Shown in pieces: positions 7,885-15,263 of a stretch of 64,000 nucleotides of DNA; position 1 is the first letter of the stretch; the number at the start of each line of letters is the position of its first letter. The translations under genes and the position numbers were made by a program. Location: contig JBFWUW010000003.1 of NCBI GenBank assembly GCA_050247075.1, forward strand, positions 62,001 to 126,000. Reading direction: 5' to 3'. Source of the stretch: JBFWUW01 sp050247075 (GTDB taxonomy: Bacteria > Planctomycetota > Planctomycetia > Pirellulales > JBFWUW01). The notes beneath the pieces were generated by a model that was not told the DNA's origin, did no database searches, and saw nothing but the letters and a program-made list of their open reading frames with translations.

Positions 7885-8898
7885 ATGACGCCTGCCCACG
7901 GACGGCCCGCCGAAAACCGCAGCGCCATTCGCGCCGACTGGTGGAACGCCATCCGGCATTGGCCGATGCGCGGCGAGAGCAAGCTGGCCTGGTGGTATCT
8001 GGCCGGGCTGACCCGCTGCGGGTTGGAGCGGGTGACCGTGACCAACAGCATGATCGGAGCTGACCAGGGGACCAGCGACGCGGCCGGCAACCGGGCCTTG
8101 CAGAATTTGATCGCCGAGGGGCTGGTGGAGGTGATCGACCAGCCGGGCGACCGCGACGCGTTGGGCCGCCGCAAGGCCAGCCGCCAATTGATTGAGTTGA
8201 TCGACCCGTTCGAGGCCGTGCGGGCCAAACCGCTGGCCTGGGACGGCCAGAAGCTGTTGAGCTTCGCCGAGCAGGAAGTTGCCGCGGACCTTTCGCGTGA
8301 GCCCGCCGACGGGCCGGCCACGCAAGCGTCTGTCCGCGGCGAGTGGGTGACGAATGTCGCGGTTCCGTCGACGGAAACGTCGACGGAAACGTCGACGGAA
8401 CCGCGACGCGCCCCTTTAACTTTAAATCCTTCTAGCGCAACTACCCTTTCACTTTCTCTTTCTCCGGATTTTTTGGATTCGCGCATTGCCCACAAACGCG
8501 CAGCGCTGGGGTTAGGCGCAAAGGAGAAAGGGGCCGCGGCCGGCGTCGACGGAAGCGCGGACGGAACCGCGACGGCCGGCAGGCCGGGCCAACAACTCGC
8601 CGAGCCGCCGCCGCGGCAAAGCCTGGCCGCACGAAAAGCCCTGGCCGACCGCGAGGTGGCCGAACTGCACGCGGCCATCAACTGCCCCAGCATGTTCCTC
8701 GAGCCGTGCGAGACCGTGGTGCAGGCGGTCCTGAACGAGGAACTGCCGGAGAAGGTCGTCCACTCCGTGCTGCGGTGGCTCGACAAAAAGCAAGCGGCCG
8801 GCTGCCGAGACCCGCGGAGCCAACTGTTCAACGGCCGCATGAAGCTGGAGTTCAAGCGGCGCGGATTGATCTACAGCGGCAAGCCGAAGCCCCGCTGA
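7885..8898 (+). CDS. Putative replication initiator with embedded origin
   Basis: 337 residues. The N-terminal 110 residues look like a winged helix (WWNAIRHWPMRGESKLAWWY, then TNSMIGADQGTSDAAGNRAL and a VEVIDQPGDRD wing). A low-complexity middle contains the peptide repeat STETSTETSTEP, written by three 12-base DNA iterons. The C-terminal 100 residues are helical. Iterons plus an AT-richer tract inside the gene recall lambda O. I infer the initiator role from this architecture and position; no direct homologue is recognised. Confidence 0.55.
   Translation: MTPAHGRPAENRSAIRADWWNAIRHWPMRGESKLAWWYLAGLTRCGLERVTVTNSMIGADQGTSDAAGNRALQNLIAEGLVEVIDQPGDRDALGRRKASRQLIELIDPFEAVRAKPLAWDGQKLLSFAEQEVAADLSREPADGPATQASVRGEWVTNVAVPSTETSTETSTEPRRAPLTLNPSSATTLSLSLSPDFLDSRIAHKRAALGLGAKEKGAAAGVDGSADGTATAGRPGQQLAEPPPRQSLAARKALADREVAELHAAINCPSMFLEPCETVVQAVLNEELPEKVVHSVLRWLDKKQAAGCRDPRSQLFNGRMKLEFKRRGLIYSGKPKPR
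8356..8480. other. Putative replication origin: iterons and AT-richer tract
   Basis: Three tandem 12-mers, CGTCGACGGAAA twice then CGTCGACGGAAC, occupy 8366-8401. The cluster sits inside a 17-bp inverted repeat (8356-8372 and 8391-8407). An unusually AT-rich and pyrimidine-rich tract follows at about 8410-8480. A degenerate copy of the iteron occurs near 8546. The layout resembles the lambda ori within gene O. Confidence 0.5.
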
Positions 8899-8921
8899 CC
8901 CCCAACCGAGGAGACCTGGCC

Positions 8922-9131
8922 ATGCCGAGCGATGAGCGTAATCCACCGACCGTGTTTCGGCCCTTCACGTTGGCCGACTTGGATCCGCCGAAACATGCGC
9001 CGGGACCGCCGCCGGAGAAGGCTCCGCCGCCGTCGAAACTGGTCTGGCTGGGGTTTTGCGCGGTGGCCGGAGGAGCGGCCGGCCTGGTCGGGACCGCGCT
9101 GGTCAAGGCGATCGCCGCCGCCTTCCGTTGA
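8922..9131 (+). CDS. Small single-helix membrane protein
   Basis: 69 residues; ATG behind GAGGAG. A Pro-rich N-terminal half is followed by a hydrophobic Gly/Ala-rich segment (LVWLGFCAVAGGAAGLVGTA) ending in a short basic tail. It would be N-in or N-out with one membrane span. Function unknown. Confidence 0.7.
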   Translation: MPSDERNPPTVFRPFTLADLDPPKHAPGPPPEKAPPPSKLVWLGFCAVAGGAAGLVGTALVKAIAAAFR

Positions 9132-9173
9132 ATTTTTGTACCCACAACAAACCCACGAAAAAAGGAGCCAGCC

Positions 9174-9437
9174 ATGCCGCGGACGACACGCCAGACGTGG
9201 GCCCAGGCCTGCTTTCAGTTTGCTTGCGAGTTCGAGGGTTGGATGCATGACGCCGTGATCGGCGGGCGGGTCTTCCGCAGCGTCGAAGTGCGGCGGACGT
9301 TGCTCCGCCGCCAGCAGCCGGCGGTCTGCGAATACACGCTCATCATCCACGGCGGCAAGGGCCGCGACGACGAGCTGTTTGTGTTCGGCGACGAGGGGCA
9401 AGTCCGCCAGCACATCCCGCCCCGCCGGCGAGGCTGA
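9174..9437 (+). CDS. Small hypothetical protein
   Basis: 87 residues; ATG behind AAAAAAGGAG. Alternating hydrophobic stretches (AVCEYTLIIHGGKGRDDELFVF) suggest beta strands. The C-terminus is basic (RQHIPPRRRG). No family recognised. Immediately upstream of the parB-like gene. Confidence 0.65.
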   Translation: MPRTTRQTWAQACFQFACEFEGWMHDAVIGGRVFRSVEVRRTLLRRQQPAVCEYTLIIHGGKGRDDELFVFGDEGQVRQHIPPRRRG

Positions 9438-9486
9438 ATCGACGACGTTAATTATTCCATTTTTTATTCCAGGGAAAGGAAACAGC

Positions 9487-11463
9487 ATGGCCACCGCCAC
9501 GAAAACGAAGAAGACCAAGGCCGAGAAAATCGCGCCGGAGGCGATCGCCGCGGCCAGGGAGCACATCATCGGGAATCTGCACCAGGACTTGCTGTCGACC
9601 GGGAAGTGGCAGGCCGTGCTGGATTGCGACGACGAGTGGGAAGCGGCCAGCGTGCTAAGGGATACGCTGATCGGCCACTACGCCCGCCCCGCCATGGCCA
9701 ACTCGCCGGGAGTCTCGGCTGAGAATCACGGCCTGGTCGTCACGCTGCGGCTGCCGGTGCCGGGGACGAACCGAGGCGAGGATCGCGCGGTCGGCGCCAT
9801 CGAATGGCACGAGGCGGCCGAGGCGCTGCTCAAACTGGCGATGACCGACGATCCGCCCGACCTGCGCAACACCACGCTGCCAAGCGGGATTGCCGCGCGC
9901 GACCCCGACGCGGAAAAGCCGTCAGCCATCAGCGATCAGCCGTCAGCGAAAAAGCTGAGTGCTGACAGCTTCTCCGCTGAACGCTCCTCGTCCATCCAGC
10001 TCGACGACATCCGACCGAGTCCGTTTCAGACGCGGCGGGAATTCGCGGCCGAGGAGTTGGAGCAGCTCGCCGCCAGCCTGGAGGAGCATGGGCTGTTGCA
10101 GCCGATCGTGGTGCGGGAGGTGGCGATTGACGATCCGCGCGCCGCCGCCGCGACCTACGAGCTGATCGCCGGGGAGCGGCGGTGGCGGGCGGCCAGGTTG
10201 GCCGGGTGGCAGCAGATCTCGGTGCGGATCATCGAGTGCGACGACGACCGGGCGGCCGAGTTGGTGGCGGTGGAGAATTTGCAGCGGGCCGACCTCAATC
10301 CCATCGAGGAGGCCGAGGCCCTGCAACAACTGCTGGCCCGCGGCGGGACGCAAGCCGAATTGGGCCAGCGGATCGGCCGCTCGCAGTCGTACATCGCCAA
10401 CGCCGTGCGGTTGTTGAGCCTGCCGGAGCCGTGGCGGGGGAGAGTTATTTCGCGCGAAATGTCCCCCAGCCACGCCAAGCTGCTCGCGCCGCACTTGGAG
10501 CGGCCGAAGGTGTTGGCGGCGCTGAACCGGGACTGGCCGGACAAGCCGGGGGAAGGGCCGTCGCTGCGGGATTGGGAGCGCGATGTAAACGCCGCGATCC
10601 GCGCGGCGACCGTGCCGCTGGTGAAGTCGGTGCATAACGCCGACTATCAGTACGGGGAGGTCAAGCTCGATGCGAAGAAACACGCGGACCTCGACGCGGT
10701 CGAGCTGGAGACGTGGGGGGGCCGCAAGGAGGCGCGGGCTTTCAATGGGACGCTGGCCAAAAAACTGCTGGCCGAAAAAGAGGAGGCCTGGCAGAAGAAA
10801 CATCCCGCCAAGAAGTCCAGCGGCAAGGCGGAGAAGGGATCGGCCGCCGCCAAGGCGAAAGCCGACATGGAAGCGTCGCGCCGCCAAAGCGACCTGGAGG
10901 AGTGGGCGGCCTGCTGGCAATCGCGGTTGATCGCCGACGCCATCGAAGCGGGCATCACCGAGGGGGAATGGTCGCGGCTGCTGCTGTGGGCCTTCGCCGA
11001 GGGGACGTACAGCGAGGCGCTGCAAGAGGCTTGCGAGGCGGTCGCGCAGTCACTGGGGACGACGTCGGCCTGGAAGGCCAAGGACGCGGGGACCGTGCTG
11101 GTCAAGGCGCTGGTGGGCATATTCCGCGACTGCGGACCGGGCGATAAGCCGCCCGTCGCGGACGGGGCCGACCTCGATTCGATTTGCTCGCTGCTGTCGA
11201 TCACTCCCGACAAGTATTGGCTCGACCGGCCGGGCGGGAAGCAGCGGTTCGCCGGCGAGTTGACCGAGGCGCTGTGGGAGTTGTACACGGTCGAGCAGCT
11301 CATCGACCAGGCGGCCGTCTGGAAAATCGCCAGCGACCTGACGGGCCGCAAGCACGCTGAGATTGTCACCATCATCCAAGCCCAATCCAAACCTCTGCCG
11401 CTCCCCGCGGAGATCGCCGCGTTGTTGCCGAAGGCCAAGAAGGCCAAGCGGGGTGCGCGATGA
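9487..11463 (+). CDS. Orphan ParB/Noc-family protein with extra N- and C-terminal regions
   Basis: 658 residues; ATG 9487 behind GGAAAGGAA. Residues 1-144 form an unrecognised domain. Residues 145-168 (PSAISDQPSAKKLSADSFSA) are encoded by the dispersed intergenic repeat, acting as a linker. From about 170 comes the ParB core: IRPSPFQTRREF, GERRWRAARLAGW (CTP-binding box), ENLQRADLNPIEEAEAL, and a Spo0J-like helix-turn-helix (TQAELGQRIGRSQSYIANAV). A helical, Lys-rich C-terminal half follows. No ParA is encoded nearby. ParB/Noc proteins are CTP-dependent DNA clamps loaded at palindromic sites; one such candidate site lies inside this gene (10447). Confidence 0.85.
   Translation: MATATKTKKTKAEKIAPEAIAAAREHIIGNLHQDLLSTGKWQAVLDCDDEWEAASVLRDTLIGHYARPAMANSPGVSAENHGLVVTLRLPVPGTNRGEDRAVGAIEWHEAAEALLKLAMTDDPPDLRNTTLPSGIAARDPDAEKPSAISDQPSAKKLSADSFSAERSSSIQLDDIRPSPFQTRREFAAEELEQLAASLEEHGLLQPIVVREVAIDDPRAAAATYELIAGERRWRAARLAGWQQISVRIIECDDDRAAELVAVENLQRADLNPIEEAEALQQLLARGGTQAELGQRIGRSQSYIANAVRLLSLPEPWRGRVISREMSPSHAKLLAPHLERPKVLAALNRDWPDKPGEGPSLRDWERDVNAAIRAATVPLVKSVHNADYQYGEVKLDAKKHADLDAVELETWGGRKEARAFNGTLAKKLLAEKEEAWQKKHPAKKSSGKAEKGSAAAKAKADMEASRRQSDLEEWAACWQSRLIADAIEAGITEGEWSRLLLWAFAEGTYSEALQEACEAVAQSLGTTSAWKAKDAGTVLVKALVGIFRDCGPGDKPPVADGADLDSICSLLSITPDKYWLDRPGGKQRFAGELTEALWELYTVEQLIDQAAVWKIASDLTGRKHAEIVTIIQAQSKPLPLPAEIAALLPKAKKAKRGAR
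10447..10460. promoter_or_regulatory. Noc/parS-like dispersed palindrome, site 2 (perfect dyad)
   Basis: ATTTCGCGCGAAAT is a perfect 14-bp palindrome inside the parB-like gene, in the codons for VISREM. The Bacillus Noc-binding sequence is ATTTCCCGGGAAAT, so only two central positions differ. This is the best copy of the nine. Confidence 0.7.
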
Positions 11464-11870
11464 CCGGCATGAAACCGCGCCGCCATACGCTGCTGTTCGA
11501 TGCCCGGTTTGCTCCGCTGATTGCCGCGGGGACGAAGTCGCACACGATCCGCCCGCCGCGGAAGCGGGAGATTTTGCCGGGCGATCTGTTGTCGCTGCGA
11601 GCTTGGACCGACAAACCGTACCGGTCGGCCCAGGCCGAGCTTCGCCGCGCGGTCTGCACCAAGATCGGTTCGATTCGCCTTTCGCAGCGAGACTATCGCG
11701 GCGTGCTGCTGCAAGAGGTGGAGATCGACGGCCGGCTGCTGCATCCCGACTGCGCGGAGAAGCTGGCGACCCGCGACGGATTTTCGACGTTGACCGAAAT
11801 GCTCGATTACCACCGCGAGCATTTTGGCCTCGACCGCGACCTGTTACTCATCGACTGGAGGGAGCAATGA
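11460..11870 (+). CDS. ASCH/PUA-like domain protein
   Basis: 136 residues, ATGA-coupled to parB. The N-terminal half (LLFDARFAPLIAAGTKSHTI, then RPPRKREILPGDLLSLRAW) matches the ASCH pattern of I..G.K..TIR followed by PGD.L. ASCH domains are PUA-like folds thought to bind RNA or modified nucleotides, and they are frequent in phages. Overlaps the next gene by four bases. Confidence 0.7.
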   Translation: MTGMKPRRHTLLFDARFAPLIAAGTKSHTIRPPRKREILPGDLLSLRAWTDKPYRSAQAELRRAVCTKIGSIRLSQRDYRGVLLQEVEIDGRLLHPDCAEKLATRDGFSTLTEMLDYHREHFGLDRDLLLIDWREQ

Positions 11871-12244
11871 ACGGCATGATTTGCCCGCACTGCGGGGAGG
11901 CGTTCGCCAAGACCAAGGTTCTCAAGATACCCACGCACGATTTTCCCAAGCCGTGCCGGTCGGTCTGTCCGGGGAGCGGCCAAAAACCCAAGCTGCGCCT
12001 GAGTACACCGCTATGGAAGGACGACCCCGCACAGCGCGGCCGCGACTTCTTCGACGAGGCGCGGATGGAGTTGTTGCTGTGCGGTTTTGCGATCGTCAAG
12101 GAAATGGCCATCTTTTCAGGCCAGTCATCGGGCCAGACGACCTGCCCGCTGTGCGGTAAGCAGGTGAGATTCGCGATCGCGAAATGCAACGGCCATTGCG
12201 CCGCGAAGTGCGAGACCAAGGGCTGTATCCACGCCCAAGAATGA
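11867..12244 (+). CDS. Zinc-ribbon protein, function unknown
   Basis: 125 residues, ATGA overlap with the preceding gene. Cys pairs CPHC (residue 6), CRSVC (about 30) and CPLC (about 89), plus later CxxxC repeats (CNGHCAAKCETKGC), indicate two or three zinc sites. Probably nucleic-acid binding; no family named. Confidence 0.65.
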   Translation: MNGMICPHCGEAFAKTKVLKIPTHDFPKPCRSVCPGSGQKPKLRLSTPLWKDDPAQRGRDFFDEARMELLLCGFAIVKEMAIFSGQSSGQTTCPLCGKQVRFAIAKCNGHCAAKCETKGCIHAQE

Positions 12245-12251
12245 ACCAACA

Positions 12252-12290
12252 AAAGCTGATGGCTGATGGCTTCTCCGCTGATGGCTTTTT
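12252..12290. repeat. Dispersed GCTGATGGCT-type repeat
   Basis: AGCTGATGGCTGATGGCTTCTCCGCTGATGGCTTTTTT-type tract ending next to the ribosome-binding site of the gene at 12306. Same family as the tracts at 30268, 34449 and 35035. Confidence 0.7.
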
Positions 12291-12305
12291 TCAAGGAATC
12301 GCGAC

Positions 12306-12743
12306 ATGGAAAAAATACATACCGCCGATCAACGCTTAGAGCGCGCATTGCACCTAGCCGGGCTGAACCGGCGGAAGGCGGTGCGGTTGTTGGCGCGGCG
12401 GAAGGCGCTGAGTGAATTGCCTCCCGATTGGGCGGAGGATCTGCCGCTGCTGGTCCGCCTGGCCGAGCTGCTCGACTGCGATCCGCGGTGGTTGGCCCTG
12501 GGACGGATCAGCCGGGCCGGCGAGAAGGCGGTGGAAAGCGTGCAAAGGGCGCTGGCCAAGACGAAGGTTACGCCGGCCGACCGCGACAAGTTGCTGGAGT
12601 TCGCGCGGATGACGGCCGAGCCGGAGGGGCACCCCGGCGTCTGCCGCTACTGCGGTTGCACCGACGAAATGGGTTGCGGCGATTGCGTGTGGGTCGATGA
12701 GGGATCGACGATTTGTTCCACCTGTTTGATTGAGGAGAGGTGA
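12306..12743 (+). CDS. Helical protein with C-terminal phage zinc finger
   Basis: 145 residues; ATG behind TTTTTCAAGGAA. The N-terminal 100 residues are helical and basic (LNRRKAVRLLARRKALSELP), possibly helix-turn-helix like. The C-terminus has CRYCGCTDEMGC..CVWVDE..CSTC, a cysteine pattern I have seen at the ends of many phage regulatory proteins. Likely DNA-binding; the target is unknown. Confidence 0.7.
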   Translation: MEKIHTADQRLERALHLAGLNRRKAVRLLARRKALSELPPDWAEDLPLLVRLAELLDCDPRWLALGRISRAGEKAVESVQRALAKTKVTPADRDKLLEFARMTAEPEGHPGVCRYCGCTDEMGCGDCVWVDEGSTICSTCLIEER

Positions 12744-12745
12744 CC

Positions 12746-13060
12746 ATGCCGCGTGCCGAGGGGAAGCGTTGGACGGAAGAGGAGGATGCGCGATTGCGGG
12801 CGCTGGTGGCGGCCGGCGAATCGAATGTAGCGATCGCCGAGGCGCTGGGCCGCGGCGTGGTGGCGGTGGCTTGCCGCCGCTGGTCGCTGTTCGTCCAGTC
12901 GCCAGCGATGAAGGCGAGCAAAGCCGCCAAGCAGCGGGAAAGCATGGCGCGAGCCGTGGACCGCTTTGCACCGTCGGACGATCCGACCGCCGACGAGATC
13001 GCCGCCCGGGCCGCGGCGATCCGCGAGGAACATCTGGCCCGCAAAAGGAGTGTGCGATGA
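12746..13060 (+). CDS. SANT/Myb-like DNA-binding protein
   Basis: 104 residues. I chose ATG 12746 behind GAGGAGAGG over the GTG at 12740. KRWTEEEDARLRALVAAGES followed by VAIAEALGRGVVAVACRRW is the SANT/Myb helix pattern with spaced Trp residues, seen in phage and transposon regulators. A related protein is encoded leftward at 24373. Coupled to the next gene by ATGA. Confidence 0.75.
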   Translation: MPRAEGKRWTEEEDARLRALVAAGESNVAIAEALGRGVVAVACRRWSLFVQSPAMKASKAAKQRESMARAVDRFAPSDDPTADEIAARAAAIREEHLARKRSVR

Positions 13061-13284
13061 AGATGCAGATCGAATCGACCGACCAGATCACCACCATCGA
13101 CGGCGCGGAAGCCCGGTTGTGGCGGGGGACGACCGAAGAGGGGATCGACTGCCTGGTCTTCGTGACGCGGGTGGCCGTGCGGAAGGAGGAGGATCAATCG
13201 AGCTTCGAGCGCGAGCTGCGGGAGCAGGGCGTGCCGGCCGAATTGCAGGGACCGCGGGTCGTCGATCTGCGGATGATTTTGTGA
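13057..13284 (+). CDS. Small hypothetical protein
   Basis: 75 residues from an ATGA overlap. IDGAEARLWRGTTEEGIDCLVFVTRVAV suggests a small beta sheet; the second half is acidic. No family recognised. Confidence 0.65.
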   Translation: MKMQIESTDQITTIDGAEARLWRGTTEEGIDCLVFVTRVAVRKEEDQSSFERELREQGVPAELQGPRVVDLRMIL

Positions 13285-13393
13285 GCCACGGGTGTAGTGA
13301 GCACCGGGATCCTAAAAAGCCTTCGCCTCCACACGGGCCACCGAAACCCGGGACGGGTGGAATTCAGGCGGCGACGCTCACTGTGTTTTTTGT

Positions 13394-13427
13394 CACGGAC
13401 GGGGCGTTACTTTTTTTTCAAGGAGGA
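13394..13427 (+). promoter_or_regulatory. Two CsrA-consensus sites in the csrA leader
   Basis: CACGGACG (13394-13401) and CAAGGAGG (13419-13426) both fit CANGGANG. The second covers the ribosome-binding site of csrA. Their spacing (25 bases between site starts) is compatible with one CsrA dimer bridging both, the usual design of autorepression. Confidence 0.55.
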
Positions 13428-13434
13428 TTTTGCA

Positions 13435-13614
13435 ATGCTCGTACTGTCGCGGAAAATTGGCGAGAAGATCACGGTCGATGGCGGGATCACGGTGGTGGTT
13501 GTGGCGGTCAAAGGGAACACGGTGCGGATCGGCATCGACGCGCCGGCTGAGACGCAGATAATGCGGAACGAGCTGATGGTCCGTTCGCCCGACGACGAAG
13601 GGGAGGCGGCTTGA
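13435..13614 (+). CDS. csrA: CsrA carbon-storage regulator, phage-encoded
   Basis: 59 residues, close to the usual 60. MLVLSRKIGEKITVDGGITV, then VRIGIDAPAETQIMRNEL, is the full CsrA signature. CsrA dimers bind GGA motifs in mRNA leaders and block or stabilise translation. Here it lies in the early gene run, with an AAGGAGG site that is itself a candidate CsrA target. It could rewire host translation or time phage gene expression. Confidence 0.95.
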   Translation: MLVLSRKIGEKITVDGGITVVVVAVKGNTVRIGIDAPAETQIMRNELMVRSPDDEGEAA

Positions 13615-13817
13615 TGCGGGAGCGATTGAAAGACCTGATCGGCAAGACGATGTGCTTTAACCGGCCGGTGCTGCTGAAGAATGGGACGCAGATCGCCATC
13701 GGTACGCGGGTGCAAGTCGAGAGTACCTGGCGGGGCCGGCTGACGGTCATCGATCCTACGACGCGGCAGATCCTGGCCCGGCAACTTCCCCGCGGAGCGC
13801 TGGAGTTGTGCGAATGA
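13614..13817 (+). CDS. Small hypothetical protein
   Basis: 67 residues; ATG overlaps the csrA stop by one base, behind GGGGAGG. The sequence (CFNRPVLLKNGTQIAIGTRV and onward) suggests a small beta barrel. Coupled to csrA on one side and to the next gene through ATGA on the other. No family recognised. Confidence 0.7.
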   Translation: MRERLKDLIGKTMCFNRPVLLKNGTQIAIGTRVQVESTWRGRLTVIDPTTRQILARQLPRGALELCE

Positions 13818-14056
13818 CCTGGAGGCCGTCGCCACGGATCCGCGATGCCGCGGGACAGCGGTTGCTGTTCGATGCCGACCGCTTTTGCCGCCGCTGCGGC
13901 CGGCGATTGCAAGGAGCGCAATCGCGCGGCCGCGGCTTTGGCCCGAAGTGCTGGCGGCGATCAACCTCCGCAGAGGATGAAACGCCAGGCGATGGCCACG
14001 ATCGTGAGGACGATCGCGGTCAGCAGCCAGTGGCCCAGCCGGTTCCGTTCGGCTGA
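13814..14056 (+). CDS. DUF6011-like zinc protein
   Basis: 80 residues. DADRFCRRCGRRL and SRGRGFGPKCW match the small phage DUF6011-type pattern CRRCGR..L.....GYGP.CW. The residues after CW look disordered, and they overlap the leftward membrane-protein gene at 13961-14104, so the frame may end sooner functionally. Confidence 0.65.
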   Translation: MTWRPSPRIRDAAGQRLLFDADRFCRRCGRRLQGAQSRGRGFGPKCWRRSTSAEDETPGDGHDREDDRGQQPVAQPVPFG

Positions 14057-14104
14057 TTCCAACGCGGTCGTCAATGCGGTGAGCAGTACCAAAAGGGTCT
14101 TCAT
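13961..14104 (-). CDS. Small membrane protein (47 residues)
   Basis: MKTLLVLLTALTTALESAER then HWLLTAIVLTIVAIAW, i.e. one clear transmembrane helix and possibly a short amphipathic first helix. A GGGG tract precedes the ATG. It overlaps the end of the rightward zinc protein by 96 bases in antisense. It could be a small holin-like or moron membrane protein; the sequence does not decide. Confidence 0.5.
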   Translation of the reverse strand: MKTLLVLLTALTTALESAERNRLGHWLLTAIVLTIVAIAWRFILCGG

Positions 14105-14259
14105 TGCTTGCCCCGTTTAGAGGTTCGCGAGTCGCGGAATGCGTCTCGCATGGGGGCAGTCTGGCACGGCACTGTCGCCGCTTTGCGGTTGGCCAGAGGG
14201 CGTTTTTGCGTGATACTTCGGCGGGGCGAGCGTGTCTGTTGGCCAAGGAGGGCCGAGCG

Positions 14260-14565
14260 ATGCGACGGAAAATGGGAGGAGGGCGCGGGGATGATCCGCA
14301 GTTGGATCTGTTCGATGGACGGCGACGGCAGCGGGTGCCGGAGACGCGACGGTTGCCGGCCAAGAGCCGGTTCGCCGTGGTGCCGATTGGGCCGGGGGAC
14401 TTCTTGCGCTTGGGGGAGATCACCATTCAGGTGTTGCGAGTGGTGAGCGACCCGCCGCATCAACTGAGTCTGACGATTCAAGCGCCCGAGGGGGTGGCGA
14501 TCAGCCTGGTGGCCGAGGATTCCGCGCGGCATCGGCGGACGATTTTTAGGAGGCGCGAGGCTTGA
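14260..14565 (+). CDS. Divergent CsrA-like protein
   Basis: 101 residues; ATG behind AAGGAGGG. The N-terminus is basic with the short motif QLDLFDGRRR. Residues about 50-85 (LRLGEITIQVLRVVSD, then LSLTIQAPEGVAISLV) line up with the CsrA strand order (ITV.VV.V...VRIGI.AP..V.I). Key RNA-contact residues of CsrA, such as the N-terminal LSRK and the MR..E end, are not kept, so it may be an antagonist, a heterodimer partner or a degenerate paralogue. Inference from pattern only. Confidence 0.5.
   Translation: MRRKMGGGRGDDPQLDLFDGRRRQRVPETRRLPAKSRFAVVPIGPGDFLRLGEITIQVLRVVSDPPHQLSLTIQAPEGVAISLVAEDSARHRRTIFRRREA
14519..14532. promoter_or_regulatory. Noc/parS-like dispersed palindrome, site 3
   Basis: ATTCCGCGCGGCAT, inside the CsrA-like gene in the codons for DSARH. 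Confidence 0.5.
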
Positions 14566-14632
14566 GGGGCGAGGCGTGAGGGTGGCGAGCGCCAGCCGTT
14601 CCTCAAGCCTCAAGTCTCAATCCTCAGTCGCT
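14555..14632. repeat. Dispersed GAGGCTTGAG-type repeat between convergent genes
   Basis: Two runs, GAGGCGCGAGGCTTGAGG.. and the reverse-oriented CCTCAAGCCTCAAGTCTCAA, face each other across the junction of convergent genes. They may form a hairpin. The second run encodes the end of the DUF4417 gene. Confidence 0.6.
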
Positions 14633-15245
14633 CGGCTTGATTGGGGAAGTGTTGCCAGCCGCGCTGGCGGCAGTGTTCGGCCACGGCGGGGCCGCCGCTG
14701 TAAACGACGAGCGAAATTGCCGTGTTTGCATGCTTTTCTGCCGTGCGGGCCTGCTCGTCGAGGGCGGCCAGGCTGTTTTGTTGACGGCTGAGGGCTGCTC
14801 CGCTGACAGCCTGGTAGCGCGTGGCGAAGGCCGTCCAGCCACGCGGCACGCCGAGCAGGTTGGCCTCGGCGGCGCGAGGAGCGACGTTGAGATCGACGAC
14901 GATCGGCAGGCCGTGGGCTTGCCAGAAGCGGGCCAGCCAGCGTTTGCGATAGATGTCCCACAAGATGCGGGCCAGGGGGAGTTGATCGGAGGTCGAGAAG
15001 TTGGGCTCGACGACCGCCCGGCAGCCGCTCTCCACCAGCCGCAGCGGCTGCTTCCAAAGGGCGGAGAATTTGCTGTCGTCCACGAAGAAGTGATAGCAGC
15101 CCGGCATGCGGTTGGTCCGCGCGACCGATCCCCAGGCCAAAAACGGCGCGGGCAACAGCCGGGCCTGCAACGATAGATCCAACGTCGGCACGCCGAAGTC
15201 GTTATCGCTGGCAAACGTCACGTCGAATTTGCCTTCATACCTCAT
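14610..15245 (-). CDS. DUF4417-domain protein
   Basis: 211 residues. The segment VVEPNFSTSDQLPLARILWD, then IYRKRWLARFWQAHGLPIVV, is the DUF4417 hallmark found in phages and plasmids. The C-terminus has the YSGG..AEHCRQRGW pattern also typical of the family. Biochemical role unknown. The ATG lies in a heptad tract (GATGAGG/TATGAGG), so the exact start is uncertain. Co-oriented with the GNAT gene upstream at 15264. Confidence 0.75.
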   Translation of the reverse strand: MRYEGKFDVTFASDNDFGVPTLDLSLQARLLPAPFLAWGSVARTNRMPGCYHFFVDDSKFSALWKQPLRLVESGCRAVVEPNFSTSDQLPLARILWDIYRKRWLARFWQAHGLPIVVDLNVAPRAAEANLLGVPRGWTAFATRYQAVSGAALSRQQNSLAALDEQARTAEKHANTAISLVVYSGGPAVAEHCRQRGWQHFPNQAERLRIET

Positions 15246-15263
15246 ACCTCATCCCTCATCCCT

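Noticed and set aside
13845..14120. 91-codon rightward frame over the DUF6011-like gene
   Set aside because: Composition is unlike protein; the alternative frame has the CRRC..GFGPKCW motif.
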